This document shows, piece after piece, positions 48,788 through 56,871 of a stretch of DNA of 64,000 nt (position 1 is the first letter of the stretch; each line of letters opens with the position of its first letter). A program made the translations under genes and the position numbers. The notes beneath the pieces were generated by a model. That model did not search any database and was not told the DNA's origin. It worked only from the letters and a program-made list of their open reading frames with translations. Origin of the DNA: DATKNA01 sp963786765 (GTDB lineage: Bacteria; Actinomycetota; Actinomycetes; Actinomycetales; Kineosporiaceae). The stretch is from assembly GCA_963786765.1 (NCBI GenBank), contig CAWBAJ010000028.1, forward strand, positions 62,001 to 126,000, written 5' to 3'.

Positions 48788-49279
48788 TCAGCTCGGTGGC
48801 TGCTGACCGGTCGCCCCCTCACCGAAATCCTCCGGCGAGATCTGGTCGAGGAACTCGCGGAACTTCTCCACCTCGTCCTCGTCCTCGTCCGGGACAGCTA
48901 CGCCGCCGGCCTCGAGCACCTCGTCGGCGCCCCGGATCGGCGAGTTGGTCCGCAGGGCCAGGGCGATGGCGTCGGACGACCGGGAGCTGACCGTCAGCCC
49001 CCCGTCGAACACCAGCTCCGCGTGGAAGACGTTGTCCTTGATGGCCACGATCCGCACCTCGACGAGACGGCGTCCGAGAGCCTTGATCACGTCACGCAGC
49101 AGGTCGTGCGTCAGCGGGCGCGGCGGGACGATCCCCTGCTGTGCGTGCGCGATCGCCGTCGCCTCGGACGCCCCCACCCAGATCGGCAGGTAACGGTCCC
49201 CGCCTCGTTCGCGCAGCAGGACGATGGGCTGGTTCGAGGGCATCTCGACCCGGACTCCGACGACGTCGAGCTCACGCAC
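48788..49279 (-). CDS. Bifunctional nuclease family protein (Rv1829-like)
   Basis: 163 residues from GTG 49279. VRELDVVGVRVEMPSNQPIV, LPIWVGASEATAIAHAQQGI, RPLTHDLLRDVIKALGRRLV, FHAELVFDGGLTVSSRSSDA and IALALRTNSPI are the DUF151/BFN domain; the C-terminal 35 residues are acidic (DEDEDEVEKF). Members have nuclease activity in plants, and the bacterial role is unsettled. The gene sits between the two MerR regulators exactly as in mycobacteria, and probably starts as a leaderless transcript. Confidence 0.92.
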   Translation of the reverse strand: MRELDVVGVRVEMPSNQPIVLLRERGGDRYLPIWVGASEATAIAHAQQGIVPPRPLTHDLLRDVIKALGRRLVEVRIVAIKDNVFHAELVFDGGLTVSSRSSDAIALALRTNSPIRGADEVLEAGGVAVPDEDEDEVEKFREFLDQISPEDFGEGATGQQPPS

Positions 49280-49285
49280 ACCGCC

Positions 49286-49291
49286 ACCGTA
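49286..49291 (-). promoter_or_regulatory. Candidate -10 box of the bifunctional nuclease gene
   Basis: On the minus strand TACGGT (49291-49286) is followed by six bases and GTG 49279, the leaderless arrangement. Confidence 0.45.
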
Positions 49292-49349
49292 CCTCCCGTT
49301 CCCGACCGGCGCGACGGCCCCCCGGACAGCCGATCTCGATCTTGTGAAG

Positions 49350-50069
49350 TCACGGTGCGGGGCGCTGCAAGGCGCTCGACACGAGGGCCGAGTGCAGGCG
49401 CACGCACAGCGCCGCCACCTCGCGAGCCGTCTCGTCGGCGCGCCCCGCGGCCTCGGGCCCACGCTGCCGCCGCAGCGGCGCCACGACCTGCTCCACCAGG
49501 CCGGCCTCGCGGTCCGCCGCGGTCCGGAAGGGACGCAGGTGCCGCGGCTCGATGCCGAACCGCGCGAGTCCGGCAGCGGCGCGCAGTACCGCCAGGGCCT
49601 CCGCGTCGTACCCCCCGCCGGGGCGCTGGGCGGTCAGACCGTAGGACTCGAGCTCGTCGAGGAGGAACTCCTCCGCGTTCCCGGCGGCCAGCAGCTCGCG
49701 CCGGCTGTAGGTGGTGGGGGGCTCGGGTGCGGGCATGTCCGGCACGAGCCGCGGCACGCGGGGGGCGCCCGGCAGCGGCGGCGGGTCGAGGCCGGCGTCC
49801 AGCGCGTCGAGGTGATCCCGGATGACGCGCAGGGGCAGGTAGTGGTCCCGCTGCACGCTCAGCACGAACCGCAGCCGCTCGACGTCCGCATGGGCGAACT
49901 TGCGGTACCCGGACGGGGTGCGTTCGGGGTCGATCAGACCCTGCTCCTCCAAGAAGCGGATCTTGGAGATGGTCACGTCGGGGAAGTCCGGCCGCAGCGC
50001 GGTCAGGACTTCGCCGATGCTCATCGAGGCGCGCGGACCGTCCTGCCGGCGCGCGGCGGCGTTGGCCAC
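49350..50069 (-). CDS. MerR-family regulator (FtsR / Rv1828-like)
   Basis: GTG 50069 gives a short head before MSIGEVLTALRPDFPDVTIS; homologues also extend beyond that Met. About 239 residues. TISKIRFLEEQGLIDPERTP, SGYRKFAHADVERLRFVLSV and QRDHYLPLRVIRDHLDALDA form the winged-helix DNA-binding domain; the C-terminal part (SRRELLAAGNAEEFLLDELE, EPRHLRPFRTAADREAGLVE) is the FtsR-type effector domain. Rv1828/FtsR controls division genes including ftsZ in corynebacteria. It directly follows garA. Confidence 0.92.
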   Translation of the reverse strand: MANAAARRQDGPRASMSIGEVLTALRPDFPDVTISKIRFLEEQGLIDPERTPSGYRKFAHADVERLRFVLSVQRDHYLPLRVIRDHLDALDAGLDPPPLPGAPRVPRLVPDMPAPEPPTTYSRRELLAAGNAEEFLLDELESYGLTAQRPGGGYDAEALAVLRAAAGLARFGIEPRHLRPFRTAADREAGLVEQVVAPLRRQRGPEAAGRADETAREVAALCVRLHSALVSSALQRPAP

Positions 50070-50076
50070 GGCCCCG

Positions 50077-50571
50077 TCACCCCTCGGCGCCGGCCCCGCC
50101 GCTCCGCGGGCTCGGGTGGAAGACCATCCGGTACTTGCCGATCTGGACCTCGTCGCCGTCCCGCAGGACGACCTCGTCGATCCGGTCCCGCTGCACGTAC
50201 GTGCCGTTGAGCGAGCCGACGTCGCGGACGGCGAACTCCCCGCTCGCACGGCGCAGGAACTCGGCGTGGCGGCGGGAGACCGTGACGTCGTCGAGGAAGA
50301 TGTCACTGTCGGGGCGGCGTCCCGCCGTCGTCTTCTCCGAGTCCAGCAGGAAGCGCGCGCCCGAGTTCGGTCCGCGCTGGACGACGAGCAGCGCCGACCC
50401 CTCCGGCAGCGCCTCGATCGCCGACCGGTCGGCCGTGGACAGCCCCGACTCGGGCGTCTCGACGGCCTCCGGGGTGCCGACCGGGTGCAGGGACATCGTC
50501 GTGTCCGGCCCCCCGCTCGGGGCGCCACCGTGCTGCCCTTGCTGGCCGGTCCCCGCGCCGGGTTCCGTCAT
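50077..50571 (-). CDS. garA: FHA-domain signalling protein GarA
   Basis: ATG 50571 is preceded by GAGGAGG; an earlier ATG at 50589 lacks it. 164 residues: a flexible N-terminus with VETPESG where GarA proteins carry their phosphorylated Thr motif, and an FHA domain (FLLDSEKTTAGRRPDSDIFL, VTVSRRHAEF, VRDVGSLNGTYVQRDRI). When phosphorylated by Ser/Thr kinases GarA folds onto itself and stops inhibiting 2-oxoglutarate dehydrogenase and glutamate dehydrogenase. The N-terminal motif is a single-Thr variant of the usual ETTS. Confidence 0.93.
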   Translation of the reverse strand: MTEPGAGTGQQGQHGGAPSGGPDTTMSLHPVGTPEAVETPESGLSTADRSAIEALPEGSALLVVQRGPNSGARFLLDSEKTTAGRRPDSDIFLDDVTVSRRHAEFLRRASGEFAVRDVGSLNGTYVQRDRIDEVVLRDGDEVQIGKYRMVFHPSPRSGGAGAEG

Positions 50572-50650
50572 CGCGGCCTCCTCGTCCATGGCGATCCGCA
50601 AGCCTAACCCTCGACGGCAGGTCGAGGTACCTGTCGGCGTGCCGCAGCCG

Positions 50651-51037
50651 TCAGGAGAGCTGCTCGCGATACTGCTCCGACGTCAGCAGCCCCTCGACCG
50701 CCCCCGGGTCGGCGGGCTCGACCTCGAACATCCAGCCCTCGCCGTACGGGTCGGTGTTGACCAGGTCGGGATTGGCGTCCAGCGCCTCGTTGCGCGCCAC
50801 CACGGTGCCGCTGATCGGCGCGTACAGGTCGCTCACGCTCTTCGTCGACTCGACCTCGCCGACAGAGGACCCTGCGGAGACGTCGGCGCCCTGGTCCGGG
50901 AGCGACACGAAGACGATGTCGCCGAGCGCGTCCTGGGCGTAGGCGGTGATCCCGATGCGCACCCGTTCCCCGACGGGCTGCACCCACTCGTGCTCGCTCG
51001 TGTACCGCAGCTGGTCGGGGTACTCGAAGTCGGCCAT
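50651..51037 (-). CDS. gcvH: Glycine cleavage system H protein
   Basis: 128 residues from ATG 51037, with AGAGGA upstream. RYTSEHEWV, GITAYAQDALGDIVFVSLPD, GEVESTKSVSDLYAPISG with lipoyl lysine K66, and NEALDANPDLVNTDPYGEGW are the complete family core. It shuttles the aminomethyl group from GcvP (encoded about 10 kb away, 40450-43427) to GcvT; no gcvT is in the window. The position between garA and DUF881 is that of Rv1826. Confidence 0.97.
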   Translation of the reverse strand: MADFEYPDQLRYTSEHEWVQPVGERVRIGITAYAQDALGDIVFVSLPDQGADVSAGSSVGEVESTKSVSDLYAPISGTVVARNEALDANPDLVNTDPYGEGWMFEVEPADPGAVEGLLTSEQYREQLS

Positions 51038-51053
51038 CAGCCGGTCCTCTCGG

Positions 51054-52445
51054 TCAGGGGGTGCCGCCCGGGGCCGGGCGAGCGTACTGAGGCGTGGTCG
51101 CGGCACGCAACGCGTCGACGCGCACGGCTTGTGCCTGCGTGACGCGCCCCTGGGCGCCCTTGCTGCGCAGCACGTCCAGGACGCCGCCGGGGATCTGCAG
51201 GACCTTGGCGAGCGTCTGCGGCTCGCCGATGACCTTGTACCGGTACGGCGGCGTGAGCAGGCGGCCGTCGACCCGGACGCCGTCGGCGTCGTCGGTGAAC
51301 GCCGTCGCGGCAACCACGCGCACGTCGCCGATCTGGATCACTTCGGCGCCTCCGTCACGCAGCTCCTCGAGCGTGTCGAGGAGCACGGAGGCGTCGACCT
51401 GCCGGCGGGGGTCCGCGATGTCGAGCTCGATGCCCGGCCCGGAGGCCGGCACGGTGCCGGCGAGCAGTCCGAGCGTGTCCAGCCGCTCCTGCGCGGCCTG
51501 TTGCGCAGCCTCGGAGCTGTCGCTCCCCGAGAGCAGCCTGTCGCGGATCGCCTGCTGGCTGCGGATGTCCTGCTCCGCGCGCGCCTCGGCGTTGGTGACG
51601 TTGTCGAGCAGCCGGACCAGGTCGGCCTGGCGCAGCTGGTCCAGGCCCTGGATCTGGGTCTGCCGGGCCTGGACGACGAGCGCGAAGCCGAGCAGCGCGC
51701 AGAGCAAGGCCCCCAGCAGCTGCGCGCGGGAGGCGTGCGGCCGCATCGCGCGGCTGAGGCGTCCGCGTGCGACGGTGCTCTCCGTGGGCGACGCAGCCGG
51801 CGCGGGCACCGCCGGGGCGTCCCGCGGGAGGAGGGACCCTGCAGCGACCGCCGGCTCGGCGTCGTGCTCCCCCGGCTCCTCGGCCGGAGCCTCGACAGGG
51901 CCGGCGACGTCTGCGGCCGGCTCCTCGACAGGCTGTTGGGCCGGCGCCGCGACGCGCCCCGCGGCGGGCCCGTCGGACGGCTCCTGGACACGCCCCTCGC
52001 TCGGCGCCTCGGCGACGTCCCCGGCCGGGCCCACTGACCGATCCTCTGCCGGCTCCCCGTCGAGCGCCCCTGTCCGCTGCTGGCCGGGCTCCCCCGCCGG
52101 CTCCTCGGCGGGCTCCCCCGCAGGCTCCTCGGCGGGCTCCTCGGCGGGCTCCTCGGCGGGCTCCTCGGCCGGCTCCTCGGCCGGCACGCGGCCTGGCGCC
52201 CCCGACGGCTCCTCGGCGGGATCCTCGGAGCGCTCGCCCCCGGGCGGGGCCTCCTCGTCGACCAGGGCGGCGACCGGGGCGGACCCGGCGCTGTCGGCGT
52301 CCGGGGCGGTCGAGCCGGTCGGGGCGGTCCGCGTGGCCGTGGGAGCGCCGGGCGTGGCGCCCCGGTCCATTGCCTCGACCGGGGGCCGGTGGTCGGGCGG
52401 CAGCCGGTCCTTGCCCCTGCCGTTGGTCTCTGGACGCGACGTCAC
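51054..52445 (-). CDS. DUF881 protein with long Pro/Glu/Ala N-terminal region
   Basis: GTG 52445 starts two bases after the sbp stop. 463 residues: the first 235 are low-complexity Pro/Glu/Ala with AEEP repeats, then a membrane helix (SRAQLLGALLCALLGFALVV) and an extracytoplasmic part with coiled coil (LDQLRQADLVRLLDNVTNAE) and the DUF881 fold (GIELDIADPRRQVDASVLLD, ELRDGGAEVIQIGDVRVVAA, GRLLTPPYRYKVIGEPQTLA). DUF881 proteins flank the small basic protein in Gram-positive division gene clusters. The acidic head is far longer than usual and faces the cytosol. Confidence 0.9.
   Translation of the reverse strand: MTSRPETNGRGKDRLPPDHRPPVEAMDRGATPGAPTATRTAPTGSTAPDADSAGSAPVAALVDEEAPPGGERSEDPAEEPSGAPGRVPAEEPAEEPAEEPAEEPAEEPAGEPAEEPAGEPGQQRTGALDGEPAEDRSVGPAGDVAEAPSEGRVQEPSDGPAAGRVAAPAQQPVEEPAADVAGPVEAPAEEPGEHDAEPAVAAGSLLPRDAPAVPAPAASPTESTVARGRLSRAMRPHASRAQLLGALLCALLGFALVVQARQTQIQGLDQLRQADLVRLLDNVTNAEARAEQDIRSQQAIRDRLLSGSDSSEAAQQAAQERLDTLGLLAGTVPASGPGIELDIADPRRQVDASVLLDTLEELRDGGAEVIQIGDVRVVAATAFTDDADGVRVDGRLLTPPYRYKVIGEPQTLAKVLQIPGGVLDVLRSKGAQGRVTQAQAVRVDALRAATTPQYARPAPGGTP
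52099..52190 (-). repeat. 12-bp tandem repeats encoding AEEP
   Basis: GGCTCCTCGGCG and close variants are repeated about seven times on the plus strand, giving Ala-Glu-Glu-Pro steps on the minus strand inside the DUF881 gene. The repeat is in frame and could expand or contract. Confidence 0.8.
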
Positions 52446-52447
52446 GG

Positions 52448-52780
52448 TCAGGCCTTGAACAAGTGCCGGCGGATCGCCGCCGCGTTGGAGAAGATCCGGA
52501 TACCGAGGACGACGACCACACCGGTCGACAGCTGCGAGCCCACGCCGAGCTGGTCCCCCAGGTACACGATCAGCGCCGCGACGATGATGTTGGACAAGAA
52601 CGAGACAGTGAAGACGCGGTCGTCGAAGATCCCGTCCAGGACGGCACGCAGACCGCCGAACACCGCGTCGAGGGCGGCGACGACCGCGATGGGCAGATAC
52701 GGCTGCAGCCACAGCGGCACGGTCGGCTCGAGGACCAGGCCGGCGACGACGCCGACGAGCAGGCCGATCGCGGCGATCAC
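52448..52780 (-). CDS. sbp: Small basic protein Sbp (DUF1290)
   Basis: 110 residues from GTG 52780, with GGAGG upstream; the start overlaps the preceding stop (GTGA). Three to four membrane helices (IAAIGLLVGVVAGLVLEPTV, LPIAVVAALDAVFGGLRAVL, FLSNIIVAALIVYLGDQLGV) and a short basic tail (AAAIRRHLFKA). Sbp is a conserved membrane protein encoded with DUF881 genes near division genes of Gram-positives. Its role is not settled. Confidence 0.93.
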   Translation of the reverse strand: MIAAIGLLVGVVAGLVLEPTVPLWLQPYLPIAVVAALDAVFGGLRAVLDGIFDDRVFTVSFLSNIIVAALIVYLGDQLGVGSQLSTGVVVVLGIRIFSNAAAIRRHLFKA

Positions 52781-53789
52781 GGGGAGACCTCCGAGGTGGG
52801 CGGGACGGTACCGGCGCCCTGCGACTGTCCCGTCGACGGGACTGCCGACGGGAGCGGCGAGGCGGACGGCGAGGCCGATGCGCCGGGGAACCAGGCGTGC
52901 CGGCGGGTGCGGGAGGTGCAGCGGCGCCCGCGTAGACGAACCGCGTCGGTGATTCGCCTGCCCCCGGGAGCTCGAGGTTCGTGGACGGAACGATAGCCGC
53001 CTGGACCCCGTAGTTGTCGCGCAGAGCCTGCAGGTAGGCGCCTGCCGCGCCCGCCGCGAACAGGGTCTGCAGGCCTGCGGCGTCGCCGACGGCCTGCACG
53101 ACGTACGGCGGGACCAGCGGCCGGAAGTCCACCAGGATGGCCTGCCCGGCGTACCGGATCGCCGACCGCGCGGTCGAGTCGCTGCCCGTTCACCGCCACG
53201 GCCTCGGCACCGGCCGCCCACAGGCCGTTGACGACCGTCTGCAGGTCCCGGTCGAGCACCCGCCCCTGGTCGGCCGTCGTTCCCTGGCGCGGGTCGGTCC
53301 CGCTGCCCGCGGACGTCGACGGGGCGTCGGCCATGGTGATCCGCAGGCCGGGTCCGGTGACGGGGGTCTCGCCGGCGAGAAGCTCCAGCAGGCTGTTCTG
53401 CTCGGCGAGATGCGCGCCGCCGGCGCCGGTGAGGGCGCGGGCCCGCAGCGTCGCGACCTCTGCCCGCAGGCGGTCCAGCTGCTCCTGCTGGGAGTCGAGC
53501 GCGGCGGTGCGCTCGCGCACCTGAGCCTGCAGGGCCGCCCGCGCCTGATCTGCACCGGGTTGCGGACGGCGCAGCTCGAGGATCGACCGCGTGGCCAGCG
53601 CGCCGCAGACCAGCGCGAGCAGCAGCGTCAGAACCAGGCCGCGCCGGGTGGGCCGGACGCCCTGCGCGCGGCGGGCGGCGGCGGTCGCGTACCCGGGGTC
53701 GAGGGGCCGCTCCATGACCTCGCGGAGCAGGGTCATGGAGGCGTCGAGGGGCGAGCCCCCGGTCCCGTCTCGGCCGCCACGTCCGTCAT
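52777..53789 (-). CDS. DUF881 protein (about three frame breaks)
   Basis: ATG 53789 (MTDVAAETG) with a break near 53765 joins the main frame SPLDASMTLLREVMERPLDP; if that head is not used, ATG 53736 is the start. A membrane helix (GLVLTLLLALVCGALATRSI), a coiled coil (RERTAALDSQQEQLDRLRAE) and the DUF881 fold follow (GPGLRITMADAP, VVNGLWAAGAEAVAVNGQRL), with breaks near 53170 and 52920; the middle piece reads AILVDFRPLVPPYVVQAVGD. The end SEVSP overlaps the Sbp start. About 336 residues. It lies just downstream of pgsA, as Rv1823 does. Confidence 0.82.
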
Positions 53790-53815
53790 GGTTTCACGTC
53801 GGGGCGCTCGCCGGG

Positions 53816-54486
53816 TCAGACCCCCGGAACCTCCGCGGGGCCTGCCGCCGGCCTGGCCTGCTCCGCCCGCGCGGCGCCGAGCACCTCGCGCACCTGCCTC
53901 AGGTACAGCCACCCGGCCCACCAGTACAGGCCCACGCCCCACCAGGCGAACGCCCAGCCGAAACCCGGGCAGGACCGGCCACCGGACCGCCGATCTAGCG
54001 AGCAGCAGCAGCGGGAAGGCGTAGAGCAGGCAGAACGTGGCGGCCTTGCCGAGGAAGTGCACCGGGAGCGGGCCGTACCCGTACCGGGCAGCGCGGGGAT
54101 GGTGAAGGCCAGCAGCACGTCGCGGCCGACGATCACCGCGAGCAGCCACCAGGGGACGACATCGCGCCAGGCGAGCCCGACGAGCGTCGCGAGGATGTAG
54201 AGCCGATCCGCGGCGGGGTCGAGCAGCTGGCCCAGCCGGGAGACCTGGTTGAACCGACGGGCGAGGTACGCCGTCGAGGTAGTCCGTGGAGCCGCTGATC
54301 ATGAGCACGGCGAGCGCCCAGCCGTCCCGCCGGGTGAGGACGAGCCAGAAGAACACCGGGACGAGCACCAGCCGCAGCGCGCTCAACGCGTTGGGCAGCG
54401 TGACGATCCGGTCCGCAGCGGGGTCCAGGGGTGGGGGCCGGCCCCGCCCGGGTCTTGCCCGGTGGGTCGGTGCTCGCGCTCGTCAC
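53816..54486 (-). CDS. CDP-alcohol phosphatidyltransferase, PgsA-like (four frame breaks)
   Basis: GTG 54486 lies 5 bases after the fabG stop. About 222 residues assembled across breaks near 54435, 54275, 54090 and 53985: LPNALSALRLVLVPVFFWLV, then STDYLDG-YLARRFNQ-SRLGQLLDPAADRL, the CDP-alcohol transferase signature DG..AR...G...D...D, then GRDVLLAFTIPAL, VHFLGKAATFCLLYAFPLLL and WWGVGLYWWAGWLYLRQV. The membrane enzyme joins a polyol phosphate to CDP-diacylglycerol, most likely making phosphatidylglycerol phosphate or phosphatidylinositol phosphate. Position corresponds to Rv1822 (pgsA2). Confidence 0.85.
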
Positions 54487-54491
54487 CTCGT

Positions 54492-55281
54492 TCAGTCCTT
54501 CGGCCCGCCGGCGACGTAGACGACCTGACCGGAGACGAACGACGCCTCGTCGCGGACGAGGAACGAGCACCACAGCGGCGATGTCCTCGGGCCGCCCGAT
54601 CCGGCGCGACCGGGATCTCCTTCGCGACCGCCGCCTGGAAGTCCTCGAAGGAGATCCCCATCCGCGCCGCCGTCGCGGCCGTCATGTCGGTCACGATGAA
54701 CCCGGGCGCGACCGCGTTGACCGTGACGCCGAACGGGCCGAGCTCGATCGCGAGCGTCTTGGTGAAGCCCTGCATGCCGGCCTTGGCCGCGGAGTAGTTG
54801 GCCTGCCCCCGGTTGCCCAGCGCGGACGTGCTCGACAGGTTGACGATGCGGCCCCAGCGGGCCTGGGTCATGTGCTGCTGCACCGTCGCGGCTCATCAGG
54901 AAGGACGCCCCGCAGGTGCACGCCCAGCACCGTGTCCCAGTCGTCGTCGGTCATCTTGAACAGCAGGTTGTCGCGGATGATCCCGGCGTTGTTGACCAGC
55001 ACGGCCGGTGGGCCGAGCTCGGCGGCGACCCGCGCGACGGCGGCCCGGACCGCGTCGGCGTGGAGACGTCGGCGCCGACGCGCAGCGCGCGGCCGCCGGC
55101 CGCCGTGACGGCGTCGACCGTGCCCGCGCAGGCGCGCCTCGTCGAGGTCGAGGACGGCGACCGCGAACCCGTCGGCGGCGAGCCGGGCGGCGACGGCCGC
55201 CCCGATCCCGCGGGCCGCTCCCGTCACGATGGCCACCCGCTGCCCGCCGCTCGCCGCCGCGGTGCTCGTGGATTCGGTCAT
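54492..55281 (-). CDS. FabG-like short-chain reductase (about five frame breaks)
   Basis: From ATG 55281 (MTESTSTAA). The NADPH-binding TGAARGIGAAVAARLAADGF, VLVNNAGIIRDNLLFKMTDD, the catalytic serine in NLSSTSALGN, YSAAKAGMQGFTKTLAIELG (Tyr-Lys pair) and NAVAPGFIVTDMT are all present but in changing frames (breaks near 55130, 55063, 54895, 54605 and 54575); the end is SFVSGQVVYVAGGPKD. About 262 residues. 3-Oxoacyl-ACP reductase is the best call; substrate range within SDRs is broad. It directly precedes pgsA. Confidence 0.83.
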
Positions 55282-55329
55282 GGGGCATCCTCCTGCATGC
55301 TCGCGCCCTGGCTCGTGCCGCCGGGCAAC

Positions 55330-56859
55330 TTATCCGGCCCCCGTGTCCGCGTCATTCGACAGCGCGCGGCTTCGCCGAGGCATGAGCAGCAGCGCGGCGA
55401 CGGTCGCGACCGCGACGGCCGCGAGGGCGACGAACACGGTGTGGCCGGCACCGGCGAGGGCCTGCCGGACGTAGGCCACGACGTCGGCCGCGGCACCGGG
55501 ACGCAGCGCGAGGCCCGCGGCGTCCGCGCCCTCGGGCAGCCGGTCCCGCAACCCGGCGGGGGCGGAGCGGAATCGGGAGGTGGTCGTCGCGGTGACCAGC
55601 GCGCCGAACACTGCCACCCCGACGGCGCTGCCCAGCGACCGGCTGAACATGGCGGTCCCGGTCACCAGCCCGCGCTCCTCCCACCCGACGAACGACTGCA
55701 CGGCGACCATGGTCGGGCTGGCGATGAGGCCCAGCCCGACGCCGGCGAGGAAGCAGACGCCCGCCACCGCCCAGAGGGTCGAGGACGCCGACAACAGGAC
55801 GCCCAGGCCCGTGGCGGCCACGAGGACGGCGCCCCCCACGAAGGCCGTGTCGCGGAAGCCGATGCGCAGGTAGAGCCGCCCCGAGAAAGTGGCGGCCAGT
55901 GGCCAGCCGATGGTCATGGTCGCCAGCGCGAAGCCGGCGCCGACCGCTCCGGCACCCAGCACGCCCTGGGCGAAGACGGGGACGTAGGAATCGAGGCCGA
56001 TGAGGAGCGCGCCGACGCCCAGCTGGGCGAGCGCGCTGCCGACCAGCAGGCGACGGCGGAAGACCCACAGCGGGACGACCGGCTCGGCGGCCCGGCGCTC
56101 GACGACCACGAACGCGCAGAGGGCGGCCACGCCGGTGGCGAGGACGCCGATCCCGGCCGGCGACTCCCAGGCCCACGCGACGCCGCCTTCGAGCAGCCCG
56201 AGGATCACCAGCGACCACCCGGTGACGAGCAGGGCGGAGCCCGCGTAGTCCATCGCGTGGGACCGCCGCTCGACGCTCTCGGCGAAGCGGCGGGCGAGCA
56301 GCCAGAAGGCGACGGCGCCGACCGGGAGGTTGACGACGAAGATCCATCGCCAGGACGCGTACTGGGCGAGGATGCCCCCGACCGCGGGTCCCACCACCGC
56401 CGACATCCCCCACACGCTGGCCATGTACCCCTGCACCCGGGCCCGCTCCGCCACCGAGTACAGGTCGCCGACGACGGTGATGCTGACGGGCTGGATCGCC
56501 CCGGCACCCAGGCCCTGGACGGCGCGCCCGGCGATGAGCACAGGCATCGAAGGGGCCGCGGCGCACAGGACCGACCCGGCGAGGAATAGGGCGATCCCCC
56601 AGAACAGCACCGGCCGCCGGCCGAAGCTGTCGGCCAGCCGGCCGTACAGCGGGGTGGTCACCGCCGAGGTCAGCAGGTAGACGGAGAAGAGCCACGGGAA
56701 CTGGGAGAACCCGCCCAGCTCGCGGACGATCGTGGGGACCACCGTCGCCAGCACCGTCGAGTCCAGCGCGACCAGTGCGGTGGCAGCCATCAGGGCCACG
56801 AGCACGGTGCCGCGTTCGGAACGTAGGCCGATGCCCCCCCGCTCGACCGTCGAAGTCAT
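55330..56859 (-). CDS. DHA2-family MFS multidrug exporter
   Basis: 509 residues from ATG 56859 with 14 membrane helices. LVALDSTVLATVVPTIVREL (motif D1 of 14-helix exporters), YLLTSAVTTPLYGRLADSFG, GRAVQGLGAGAIQPVSITVV and AVVGPAVGGILAQYASWRWI (motif C) place it with EmrB/QacA-like proton-driven drug efflux pumps. Intact, no frame break. It is between selB and fabG on the same strand, with no visible regulator next to it. Confidence 0.92.
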   Translation of the reverse strand: MTSTVERGGIGLRSERGTVLVALMAATALVALDSTVLATVVPTIVRELGGFSQFPWLFSVYLLTSAVTTPLYGRLADSFGRRPVLFWGIALFLAGSVLCAAAPSMPVLIAGRAVQGLGAGAIQPVSITVVGDLYSVAERARVQGYMASVWGMSAVVGPAVGGILAQYASWRWIFVVNLPVGAVAFWLLARRFAESVERRSHAMDYAGSALLVTGWSLVILGLLEGGVAWAWESPAGIGVLATGVAALCAFVVVERRAAEPVVPLWVFRRRLLVGSALAQLGVGALLIGLDSYVPVFAQGVLGAGAVGAGFALATMTIGWPLAATFSGRLYLRIGFRDTAFVGGAVLVAATGLGVLLSASSTLWAVAGVCFLAGVGLGLIASPTMVAVQSFVGWEERGLVTGTAMFSRSLGSAVGVAVFGALVTATTTSRFRSAPAGLRDRLPEGADAAGLALRPGAAADVVAYVRQALAGAGHTVFVALAAVAVATVAALLLMPRRSRALSNDADTGAG

Positions 56860-56871
56860 CCCATGACCCTC

